A DNA stretch of 64,000 nt from Phymorhynchus buccinoides (taxonomy: Eukaryota; Mollusca; Gastropoda; Neogastropoda; Raphitomidae). The notes under the pieces were generated by a model that worked only from the letters and a program-made list of their open reading frames with translations, was not told the DNA's origin and searched no databases. Shown here piece by piece: positions 32,137-42,051 of the stretch (position 1 is the stretch's first letter; each line of letters begins with the position of its first letter). The position numbers and the translations under genes were made by a program. The stretch spans positions 18,278,882-18,342,881 of the forward strand of contig CM065710.1 of assembly GCA_017654935.2 (NCBI GenBank), given 5' to 3'.

Positions 32137-32700
32137 AACAAATACCTTTCGTGTTTGTTACCTTTTTGTTCTCTCACGAACACGCTCACACACGCTCGCA
32201 CACATGCACGCACGCGCACGCACACACACGCACGTGCTATTACATATGCACACCCACCCAATGTTTTAGACAGTTTTTGCTTGCTTGATCCCATGAAGTT
32301 GAAACATAATCAATGTTAGGCTGAATATATGCATGGAAGATGTTTTCTGGTGTGAATATCAATAAAGTGCTTGATTCTGTTATTTGACAACTCTGTGGCA
32401 AGCATGTCGCAAACATGCTGAGATACACTGGAATTGCTATAAATGAAGTAAAAAGGAAGATTTTCTAGAATTGTAGTTATATTTTAATAAAGTCAATGTC
32501 GCAAAACCTAAACTTTTCGGCAGCTATTGCGCAACGGGCGCCAAACGAAAGTAGGCTTCAATGTAAAAATAGACATAATACTTCCATTGTGTTGAAACAG
32601 GTAATTACGAAAATGTTGACGTTTTATTGAAGGCCCCTCTGTGACTTATGTCATATTAATAATTTACGTCATTTTCTTGAGACTCAAAGAAATACTTAAT
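32137..32700. other. Unassigned DNA with CA-rich tract
   Basis: CA/CG-rich 32165-32260, otherwise featureless. Copy B carries a TTAA MITE within the corresponding interval at 49939-50193 that is missing here. Confidence 0.6.
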
Positions 32701-33067
32701 ATGTTGTTGTTTGTTGTTGTTTTCGTTCCCCAGCTTAACACTCTGGGGGCACACCCAATGCCATGTGAACATTTCTCATGGCCTTGGGTGGGAATATTAC
32801 ATGTATGGCTGCTTTTAAAGTGCCCCGCCACATGGGCGGCCATACTCCGTCTTCAGAGGACTTTTGCTCCATTCATGGAGCCACCCACACATTCACTCCA
32901 CCCGTGGAGTGACAACAACCAACAATTCTTTACGGTGTGTAAGGAGAACTGCCACTGGTAAAGACAGCTTCCATTGGGCACAGCCGCATCATTTTAATAT
33001 TGGCCATGGGTCAGTTTCACTTGCATCACGTGTACAGACACAGTGAATAGCCAAGGACCCTTGGCCG
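32701..33067. mobile_element. 367-bp insertion present only in copy A
   Basis: Bounded by a 9-bp direct repeat ATACTTAAT (32692-32700 and 33068-33076). Copy B has a single ATACTTAAT at 50598-50606 with identical sequence on both sides outside it. It thus has the form of a transposed or retroposed insertion with target-site duplication. The content includes CTGGGGGCACACCCAATGCC and several short CCACCC/GGGTGG inverted blocks. No family recognised. Confidence 0.8.
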
Positions 33068-33224
33068 ATACTTAATTTAAAGCTCTTTAATACGGATAAG
33101 CGATTTAAAACCATTTGTCAGCCAAAACTGGGTTTATTTCTCCTTAAAGTTAAAAGAAATGTATAGATAACTTACGAGTGAGAATAGAGGCATGGTACGA
33201 CCAAGAAAGATTGTGGTAAGTAAG

Positions 33225-33406
33225 TAAGTAGGCCTAATAGTACATTTACATAGCGCTTTACCTCAAATGAGCCCAAAGCGCTTTACAATCAATTATTCAT
33301 CAACAAGTAGATAGCAAAAATAGTGTCTAACTTAAATGTTTTTTAAGGACAACCAGCAACAACGCATACACCAAGCAACTCTCTCTCTCTCTCTCTCTCT
33401 CTCGTT

Positions 33407-33487
<81 letters not shown>

Positions 33488-33794
33488 TTCATCTTTCATT
33501 CAGTAAGCCATAGCAACTGAGTTTCACGGACTGACCACATACACCAACACACACACACACAAACGTTAGCGGATACACGTACAAAAACACTCACACACTA
33601 TGTACGCACAGACATACACACACACATTCATACAGACACACAAACACGCACATGCGTGCACACATAACCCACAAAACCAAAACACGCACAAGCACACATG
33701 CGAGCTCACACACATACACAACTCATTCACTCACACACACACATACACACACTCACACACGCACACACACACACACGCGCGCGCGCGCGCGCGT

Positions 33795-33850
<56 letters not shown>

Positions 33851-33960
33851 GCGCGCGCGCACCACAAAACACAGCACAAACCTCTTATTCAATCTTTCCT
33901 CACATGCACACGATAGACAACTGATCGAGTATTTAGGGCGCAGCAGGGAAAAAAAAAATA
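33225..33960 (-). other. CR1/L2-like LINE 3' UTR and tail, with microsatellites (copy A)
   Basis: On the minus strand the 3' end reads GTAAAGCGCTTTGGGCTCAT followed by AAAGCGCTATGTAAATGTAC, paired AGCGCT blocks typical of the tails of several CR1/L2-like LINEs. Between tail and coding lie (CT)n at 33380-33402, (CA)n at 33413-33485 and CA/CG tracts at 33720-33850. His/Thr-rich frames there are microsatellite translations. Confidence 0.7.
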
Positions 33961-35174
33961 ATTATATTATGGGTTTTGAGAGAGGTTTTGAATGAGGAGA
34001 CTGAGTTGGAGTGTTGGAGAGGAGAAGGCAGAGAATTCCAAAGAGAGGGTCCTTGACAGAAAAAAGAACGTTGGCCAGCAGATTTGAGACGGATGGAGGG
34101 AAGGGAAAGGAGAGGAGAATCAGAAGATGAACGTAGTTGTCGAGCTGGGACATATACATGAAGAAGATCAGAGATATAAGGGAGCTAGATCATTCAGTGA
34201 CTTGAAGACAAGGAAGATAATGTGATTGAACTGGGAGCCAGTGTAGGGAACAAAGAACCGGAGTGATATGATCGTACCTAGGGGAGCGAGAAATGAGACG
34301 AGCAGCATTATTCTGGACCCGTTGGAGCTTAGAGATGAGAGTTGATGGACAGCCAGCAAGAAGTGAGTTACAGCAGTCAAGGCGAGACAGAACAAAAGCA
34401 CAGACTAGAGTCTTCAGGGCATCTTGAGAGAGGAAACGGCGGATTGAACTAATTCTTCGAAGTTCTAGATAGCAAGACTTGCAAACATTGGAAACATGCT
34501 GCTTGAAAGAAAGGGTTTGGTCCAAAGTAACACCTAGATTGCGGACAGATGTTGATAGCTTGATCTCAGTGCCATCAAAGTGGACAGAACCTGGGAGAAC
34601 CTGAGAATAATCTCTGTCTTTTCAGCGTTTAGTTGCAGTTTGTTAGAGAACATCCATGTTTTAACAGCAGAAATGCACAACTTAGAAGAAGAAATCATTT
34701 GATCTAGCTGACTCAGGTGGGCAGAAATGTACAGCTGATTATCATCAGAAAAGCTATGATGTAGAAGAGAATGCTGGTTGATGATGGTGGAGAGAGGTTG
34801 CGTATAAAGAACAAAAAGTATAGGGCCTAAGACTGAACCTTGGGGCACACCGAACTGAAGACCTTTTGGAAGAGATGAAGAACCATTGACAACAACTGTC
34901 TGTGTGCGATCAGAGAGGTAGGAAGAAAACCAGGAAAGAACAGCCCCAGATAGACCAAAGGAGGTGTGAAGTCTAGAAATGAGGATAGTGTGGTCAATAG
35001 TATCAAACGCTACAGAAAGATCGAGGAGAGAGAAGAGAAACATTTCTTTCATCCATGGCAGTGAGTAGATCGTTCGCTATCTTCAAGAGGGCTGTTTCAG
35101 TACTGCGACTTGCTCGATAAGCAGACTGGTTTGGATAGAAAAGATCATTAACCTGAAGATGGTCAGACAGCTGT
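33961..35174 (-). pseudogene. CR1/L2-like LINE ORF2: reverse transcriptase and C-terminus (copy A)
   Basis: The main open part (34534-35052) reads SLLDLSVAFDTIDHTILISRL (motif A), LSWFSSYLSDRTQTV, FGVPQGSVLGPILFVLYTQPLS (motif B), HHSFSDDNQLYISAH (motif C) and WMFSNKLQLNAEKTEI. Motif C has FSDD where FADD or YADD is usual. The C-terminal region follows in changing frames: LSFKQHVSNVCKSCY, LSRLDCCNSLLAGCP, LQRVQNNAARLIS, LHWLPV, then LYVPARQLRSS and SLWNSLPSPLQ. The 5' end of this piece, QLSDHLQVNDLFYPNQSAYR, stops at the TTAA MITE. Frameshifts near 35050, 34530, 34400 and 34170 inactivate it. Confidence 0.9.
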
Positions 35175-35178
35175 TTAA

Positions 35179-35417
35179 CCCTTCCACCGCCAATGTCGCA
35201 TTTGATGCACCACAATGGTTTAACACCCATGTCACTAAAAGCCATTAAATCAGGGCCTGTTACTCGAAGACCCTATTTTCTTAATTTTGGCAGGTAAGGC
35301 CGGATAGGCCTAATGTTATGATGTCACAGATGAATTAACAATTATTGCAAATTTCTCTGCCCACTGAGTTAAGTTAAGTGGTATATTTTTGCTGAAAAAT
35401 GGCTGGCGGCGAAAGGG
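35179..35417. mobile_element. 239-bp TTAA MITE (piggyBac-like) inside the RT frame (copy A)
   Basis: TTAA at 35175-35178 and 35418-35421 flanks inverted ends CCCTTCCACCGCCA and TGGCGGCGAAAGGG. On the minus strand the host frame before it reads LSKLTDKVVL and after it KQLSDHLQV. Joining the flanks through one TTAA gives an uninterrupted KVVLKQLSDHL, the normal LINE sequence. Non-coding. Confidence 0.9.
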
Positions 35418-35421
35418 TTAA

Positions 35422-36165
35422 GAACAACCTTGTCCGTGAGTTTAGAAAGGAATGAAAGATTAGAAACAGGCCGATAATTCTTTAGATTTTCAGGATCGAG
35501 ACTAGGGTTCTTTAAGAGGGGTTTGACAACTGCAGAATCATTGATGATGGATGTAAAGTAAGGAAGGAGATCATCAAGACACTGGGAGAAAACGTACAAG
35601 AATTGAAGAAGAAAAAACAAACACACCATTAAACTTTCCTCTTATATAATCATATAGTTTGCTTTAATAAAACTTTTTTGTGTCCAATGTATGTGTTTGT
35701 GAACCTTAGAAAGAAAGTCAATTACTTTAATTTTAACTTTACGATTTGTTCTGTGTTCTGAAAAGAATAAAAGAGAAGAGAGATGAAGGTAGAGGGTCAA
35801 GTGCACAGGTTTTAGTCTGAGTTTGGATCAAAATCTTCTTAATCTCTTCAGTGGAAACAGAGCGGAACTCAGACCACATAGTGCCAGAAAAGGAGGGATC
35901 AAGGGCAGTTGATGGCGGAGCAGATTAAGAATCAATATTTTGGCAGATAGTGGCTATCTTGCTGTGAAAGAAATCAGAGAAACGTTGAGGGAGTTCAGAC
36001 ACAGGGATAGGGGAAGGTAGAGGTGTGGACTTTGACTTACCAAGGAGGGTGTTGGTTAAACTAAACAATTGACGCGAAGTCTTACAAGCGATAATGTGGG
36101 TATTCAAACAAGAGCATTTGGCCTTATCTATAAAGTCAGACACAATTTTGTTCATGGCTCGAAAA
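35422..36165 (-). pseudogene. CR1/L2-like LINE ORF2: linker and RT N-terminus (copy A)
   Basis: On the minus strand: MNKIVSDFIDKAKCSC, TSRQLFSLTNTLLGKSKSTPL and ELPQRFSDFFHSKIATI, then LDPSFSGTMWSEFRSVSTEEI and TCALDPLPSSLL, and after a short insert QCLDDLLPYFTSIINDS and PSLDPENLKNYRPVSNLSFLSKL. These are the linker and first RT motifs. About 175 bp of unrelated DNA (35590-35765) separates SSLL from QCLDDLLPY. No endonuclease domain is visible beyond 36165 because the duplicated unit ends there. Confidence 0.85.
35590..35765 (-). repeat. Dispersed repeat, related to the Penelope-flanking repeats (copy A)
   Basis: The reverse complement matches 59540-59690 and 63340-63485: AGTTAAA, GTAATTGA, CACAAACACATACATTGGA, AAAAAAGTTTTAT, AAGAGGAAAGTTTAATGGTG and TTGTTTTTTCTTCTTCAATT. 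Sits within the CR1/L2-like LINE frame, so it is mobile. Also in copy B at 53188-53363. Confidence 0.8.
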
Positions 36166-36322
36166 TCTGTTTATGAATTTCAAGTCCAGTCTTAACCCAC
36201 TGGCGCTCTGCACGGCAGCGTTCTTGTTTAGCCCGAGTCATCTCAGGTGCCACAGAAGCAAACCACGGCGATGGAGGCCTACTGGAGATCCTACTGGTCA
36301 CCCACCAGACAAAGAATAGTAT

Positions 36323-36935
36323 CGATGGCTTAGAGTCAAACTGGATTAACTTCAGATAGTCCATTTTTTGATTATTACAGAAACAAATGCGGAAAAAAAT
36401 ACTCTTTGTTGTCCCAAAGTTTCGTTTTGATATCTTAATAAATAAAAAAGATATAAACGTTGTTCTCTTTTGACTCAAAAATAAATCATCTTTTTTTTTG
36501 GAGTCAAACAAGATTAACTTCAGACGGTCTGCTTTGACTCCAAAATCACAAGACATTTTAGCATTTTATTTTGAGTCAAACCAGGCTATCTTACAAATAA
36601 ACGAGTTTGACTCAAAATATCACAAGACATTTTAGCATTCTAATTTTGAGTCAAACCAGGCTATCTTACAAATAAACGAGTTTGACTCAAAATATCACAA
36701 GACATTTTAGCATTCTAATTTTGAGTCAAACCGGGCTATGTTACAAATAAACGAGTTTGACTCAAAATATCACAAGACATTTTAGCATTCTAATTTTGTG
36801 TCAAACCGGGCTATGTTACAAATAAACGAGTTTGACTCAAAATATCACAAGACATTTTAGCATTCTAATTTTGTGTCAAACCGGGCTATGTTACAAATAA
36901 ATGAGTTTGACTCAAAATATTAATTTTGACTCTAA
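36323..36935. repeat. 75-bp tandem array with GAGTCAAAC / GTTTGACTC motifs
   Basis: GAGTTTGACTCAAAATATCA begins at 36603, 36678, 36753, 36828 and 36903, an exact 75-bp period, with an earlier diverged unit near 36533 and degenerate GAGTCAAAC motifs back to about 36330. Starts immediately after the segmental duplication breakpoint. Confidence 0.95.
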
Positions 36936-38335
36936 AAGTGGGCAACATTTTCAGTAAAATCAGACAAAATATAAATAATCCTTTTGATACAAAAATTATT
37001 GTTAATATCAGTACTTTTATTTTGAGTCAAATTTGGACATTTCCAGATAACCAGTCTAGTACTGTTGTTTCTTGTAACAAATCTGTGTTGAGTTTGGAGT
37101 CATGTTTGTGTGTCCGTATGCGTACGTGTGCACGTGCGTTTATTGCATGTGTGCATGCGCTTAGGTGTGCGCGCATGTGTGAAATCTTGATTAGTCACAA
37201 TGTTAGTCTCATAACCTCTATCACTAAGTCTTACACAGTCACAGACACACACACTATCAGATGCACATAGTTTATTACATACATACACACACAGACACAT
37301 ACAGACACACGCATGCACGCACGCACGCACGCACGCACGCCGACAGGGTGGGTGGAGGGATTCGTGGGGCTGAGAATTTAAGAATTTAAGTACGAAAGAA
37401 TGTTAATTGCCCGCAGGCTACTGTCGGCCCAGTCATGTCTTTGAAGTGAAAGTGACACGCAGGAACAGGGGAGGGAATGGCAAGATGACGTTAATCGGAT
37501 TTTCATGATTGTAGTAACAGAGGTTTGCATCACGCGCAGTTGTTATGGGTGTCTTGGGAATAGTAAAAGGCTAACGGGATGGGTTTTGTTTGTTTCAAGA
37601 AATATATTGATTAATGTATTGTTATTTAGCTTTTTTTCTTCTGTTGGACACGCGAGTGTGTTAATTATTTGCGAGCATGCGTGCGTGCATGCGTATTTTC
37701 TAATCCTAAGAATCCTCAGAATAGCAATAACTTAAAATGTAAATTACAATGATTAGGAACTAACTATAATTCCCGCATCACTTTATTATTATTATTTTTA
37801 AATGACTAAGACAAATTCTTATAAGAACATCACTATCTCGGATCGTTCATAAAAAAATATATAACATTTTATGTATCTGTCTATCTATCTGCCTATTCAT
37901 TTATTTTAAAGAATATTTCAGTTTTTCTACTACAACTCGCACAACTCCCCCCCCCCCCCCCCCCTCTCTCTCTCTCTCTCTTCGTCGACTGACATGGCTT
38001 GGCCTATCTTTGATCATGCCTTCAGTAACAAGTACCGGTACGGATAGCGGAGATGTGTGACATTCCTAGGCCGCTGCGGGGTACCCTTTGATACCTTGTT
38101 GAGGTCCTCTGCCCACTAGCGCTAAGCCGACAAAGAGCTAGGACATAATAAATTCAGCTATCTGCTCTGTTGCATGCACTCGTAATTGACTCTTATCTCG
38201 CTCATCGTAAAATGGTCAACTCGTGTCCAGCCTACTTTAAAGACACCGCGCGGAGGCTCAGAAACTCATTGTAGGCCAACTGTCCCGCAATTTGCATACA
38301 CATTCCTTTTCTTTTGTTACCAGCCTGTCAACCCA

Positions 38336-38387
<52 letters not shown>

Positions 38388-38388
38388 T

Positions 38389-38440
<52 letters not shown>

Positions 38441-38500
38441 ATATTCGCGTGCGTGCTTGCTTGCGTGCGCATGCGCGTATTAGTGCGTGCATGCGTATAT
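36936..38500. other. Unassigned DNA with microsatellites up to the gap
   Basis: GT/CA-rich stretches at 37100-37180 and 37270-37340 (with GCAC repeats), poly-C plus (CT)n at 37947-37982, (GT)n at 38345-38440. No protein recognised. No match to the sequence following copy B. Confidence 0.6.
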
Positions 38501-39000
38501 NNNNNNNNNNNNNNNNNNNNNNNNNNNNNNNNNNNNNNNNNNNNNNNNNNNNNNNNNNNNNNNNNNNNNNNNNNNNNNNNNNNNNNNNNNNNNNNNNNNN
38601 NNNNNNNNNNNNNNNNNNNNNNNNNNNNNNNNNNNNNNNNNNNNNNNNNNNNNNNNNNNNNNNNNNNNNNNNNNNNNNNNNNNNNNNNNNNNNNNNNNNN
38701 NNNNNNNNNNNNNNNNNNNNNNNNNNNNNNNNNNNNNNNNNNNNNNNNNNNNNNNNNNNNNNNNNNNNNNNNNNNNNNNNNNNNNNNNNNNNNNNNNNNN
38801 NNNNNNNNNNNNNNNNNNNNNNNNNNNNNNNNNNNNNNNNNNNNNNNNNNNNNNNNNNNNNNNNNNNNNNNNNNNNNNNNNNNNNNNNNNNNNNNNNNNN
38901 NNNNNNNNNNNNNNNNNNNNNNNNNNNNNNNNNNNNNNNNNNNNNNNNNNNNNNNNNNNNNNNNNNNNNNNNNNNNNNNNNNNNNNNNNNNNNNNNNNNN
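38501..39000. other. Assembly gap (500 Ns)
   Basis: Exactly 500 N characters, a conventional scaffold-gap size. The left edge is a (GT)n microsatellite and the right edge starts inside duplicated LINE sequence. The length should not be taken literally. Confidence 1.
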
Positions 39001-39002
39001 TA

Positions 39003-40604
39003 CAAGAAGTTCATTTACGAAAAATCAAAACTGGCAGAACTTTTTAAAACACTTTAGATAAGTGTACACAATAGATGAGGTTGCCCATCAAGACCTAGAA
39101 ATATGATTTAAGAATATTCATTCGTCAATCCTTGAAGCCAGTCAAATAGCTATCCCAATGACTTCAGGGAATCAGAACCAAATTAAAACAACTAGAAACA
39201 ATCCCTGGTGGAGGTGAAGATTGCGGCAGAAGGCAGTAAAAGAAGAACATAAGGCTAGTAATAAGTTTAATACATTTCTACTGTTGAAAATTTTGATACG
39301 AAATGGTTTACAGAAAAACACAGTAAGAAAGATAGTAGCCCAAGCTAACTTGAATATTTTACCCAAGAAAAACTAGTAGATTATAGGACTTGGGGACAGT
39401 TTGGAAAAAAAACTAAGAAAACTAAAACTCAGTGGTTGTTCCAGGAAGACTAGAGTAAAAGTGAACAATAAATTGACTAATACCAACCTAGAAACAGCAA
39501 ATGCCCTGGCTGAAGTTTTTGGTACAGCCAGCCAGAGTAAAAACTTAACATTGACAGAGCAAGTTAGGAGGAACAGCCTACCAGAAATTGATAAATGTAC
39601 AGAAAATACAAATCCAATAAATGCTCCACTACAATTTACCGAGCTTGCTAGTATTAAGTAGATTAATAAATCCACAGGAGGTGATCCCATCTCCTACAAA
39701 ATTATGAAACAATTACCCCTTTCATATTTAAAGATCTTACACTGCTTTAGCTCCAGATGCTGGGAGAGTGGAGAGATTCCACAAGCTTGGAAAGAGGCCC
39801 AAATAATTGGGATCCCTAAACCCGGAAAACCGAGGGGAGATCCCAAAAGTTACCGGCCTCAGTATCTCACTCACCCCGCATCTGGGTAAGGTGTATGAAA
39901 GAATCGTGAAAGCACGATTAGAGTACTTTTTACAACACAATTACATTTTAACCCCCGTTCCAGACAGGATTTCGAAAATATAGAAGCTGCATGAAACAAG
40001 TAGTGAAATAGTTGACATCGCATGTCAGAAAAGCATTTTGTCACAGGAAAAAAGTTTTAGCCGCCTCTTTTGACATCAAGGGTGCCTACGACACAGTCTG
40101 GCATGGGAAACTACTCCAAAAAATTAGCAGGCTCGGTATTCAGGGCAACATGCTCAACTTCATTAAAACCTTTCTAACTGGCAGAAACATGAGAGTACGT
40201 GTAGGACAATCCCTCTCAGAAGTATATAGCCTGGATATGGGGGTTCCCCAAGGCAGCATAATCGCTCCTACTCTATTCAACATTATGTTATATGATATTC
40301 AACAAGTTTCTTTGAAATAATCCTATATATCCATGTACGCAGATGACATCCCTATATGGACTCAAACAAACAGATCAACCCAAAGTAAATATTTTCAAAC
40401 ATGTTTAAATACCCATCAAAGAAATAGTACTTCAATTGAAGCCTAGTTACGAGATAATGGCTTTACGCTTTCCTCCAATAAGTGTGAATTCATGGTTTTT
40501 TTAAACACCACTACTACTCAATTATCAATAAATATTTCAGGAAATGCTAAACAACAGTGCTCCCAAGTTAAATTCCTGGGAGTTATTTTATCCTCAAACT
40601 TAAA
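39003..40604 (+). pseudogene. LINE ORF2: linker and reverse transcriptase (copy B)
   Basis: Same content as 20841-22430. Motif A (FDIKGAYDTVWHGKLL) and motif B (SLDMGVPQGSIIAPTLFNIML) are in one frame at 40012-40320, better preserved than in copy A, and MYADDIPIW begins at 40333. It shares with copy A the stops after ELASIK and after SLK. An extra frameshift lies near 39870. Confidence 0.9.
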
Positions 40605-42009
40605 TTGGCGAAAGCATATCCAAACACAATTAATAAAGCTTCTAAGGCCCTGAACTTTATTAAAGTAATTTCAAAAGAAGGATGGGCTAAAGACCCAAAA
40701 CTTCTTACCCACCTGGTTAGATCCCTTGTACGTAGTCGATTTACATACGGGATGGAAGTCTTCCATTCCCTTACACCGAGTCAGTTTAAAGTATTACAAA
40801 CTATTGAAACAAAGGCAATTAAAATAGCCCTTGGGATACTGACCTATGCCGTAAACAAACTAGTTTACAGGGACATAGGTTGGCTCCCCCTTCAAAACTT
40901 AATGAAATTAAATTGTGCCAACCTTTTAACAAGATGGTACGCTGTTAAAACAGGAACTGACAAAGAATTTGTTCAAATTATTAACGACCCATTCACTGAC
41001 TATTCTAAATTTGAAAACAAAAAACCTCAACTACATTTAAAAACTAAAATTATAATATATTACACTAGGGATTTGTTTAAGGACGCTGACTTGAACTATT
41101 ATGATGTTTCCCCTTACCCCACTGTGGTTTTTCCGCAGTGGGAGAGGGAGGAAATGAACTTTGACACAGAACTAAATGAAGCCTTTTCTAAACAGGAAAC
41201 TAATTTGATAGGTGTGGCAGCCAAAGAGAAAGTATGGAGCAAAAAAAACCCACCTACAAATCTTTACAGACGGCTCTAAAATTGATTAAAAAAAAAGCAG
41301 GCTGTGCCTTCACCATCCCGGCACTGACAATCACAAAATCATTCAAACTGAATGACAATGTCTCTGTATTTACTACTGAACTATGGGCACTTTTGGAAGC
41401 CTGTGCTTTTCTAAATGACTTAACTAACTCTCCGGTTAATGTGGTTATTTTTACAGACTCGCTATCTTCTATTCAAGCTCTTAAAGGAGTAACTAAAAAC
41501 AGATTTGAAATAATAAATGAAATTAAAATGCTCGTACATCAGATTACTGTAAAAGGTACCTTAATACAAATAGCCTGCATTCCATCCCATAGTGGTTTAG
41601 CAGGCAATGATCAAGCTGACAGAGCCGCTAAAAAGGCCGCTATGGGAGAGTCTGGAACTATAACAAATATAAAAAACACAAAACCCAAACACCAAAAAAC
41701 CAAACAAAAAAAAAACCTTTATCCATTTCTGAAATGAAAAGTAAAGTTAAATCAGCAGCTTTCATTCAGTGGGCTAAAGAACTAGAGGAATATGCTAAAA
41801 CCCACTGTTGGGACCACAATATAGCTAAAGATGGACTTTAAAAAAAATAAGTCCCTCTTTAGTATCGTTAATTTTCAGACAGAGAACGGAATCTTACTTA
41901 CGTAAATACGTCGAGAGTATGTGCCCGTGTGGCCAGGTTCTCGACATTGATCATTTATTTAACTTGTGTGAAACTATTAAACCAGAATTTACAATATTAA
42001 TTCCTTTAG
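40605..42009 (+). pseudogene. LINE ORF2: connection, RNase H and zinc motif (copy B)
   Basis: Same order as in copy A. An A/C-rich insertion of about 45 bp (41672-41716) after GESGTITNIK breaks the tail of the RNase H region. The stretch 41285-41400 differs from copy A at roughly a quarter of positions although its flanks are nearly identical. CPCGQVLDIDHLFNLC is at about 41930. Confidence 0.9.
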
Positions 42010-42049
42010 GTAAAATAACAGTGATTAAAACCTTAGCCATATCCATATA
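42010..42049 (+). pseudogene. Tx1/L1-like LINE remnant before Tc1 copy 3
   Basis: Only GKITVIKTLAIS remains ahead of the transposon; about 450 bp present in copy A (23830-24284) is missing. Confidence 0.8.
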
Positions 42050-42051
42050 TA

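Noticed and set aside
36528..36925. CRISPR-like array of regularly spaced repeats
   Set aside because: The whole 75-bp unit is repeated, with no unique spacers, and the genome is eukaryotic; it is an ordinary tandem repeat.
38186..39061. A 291-aa frame across the gap
   Set aside because: It consists of GT-repeat translation plus the 500 Ns.
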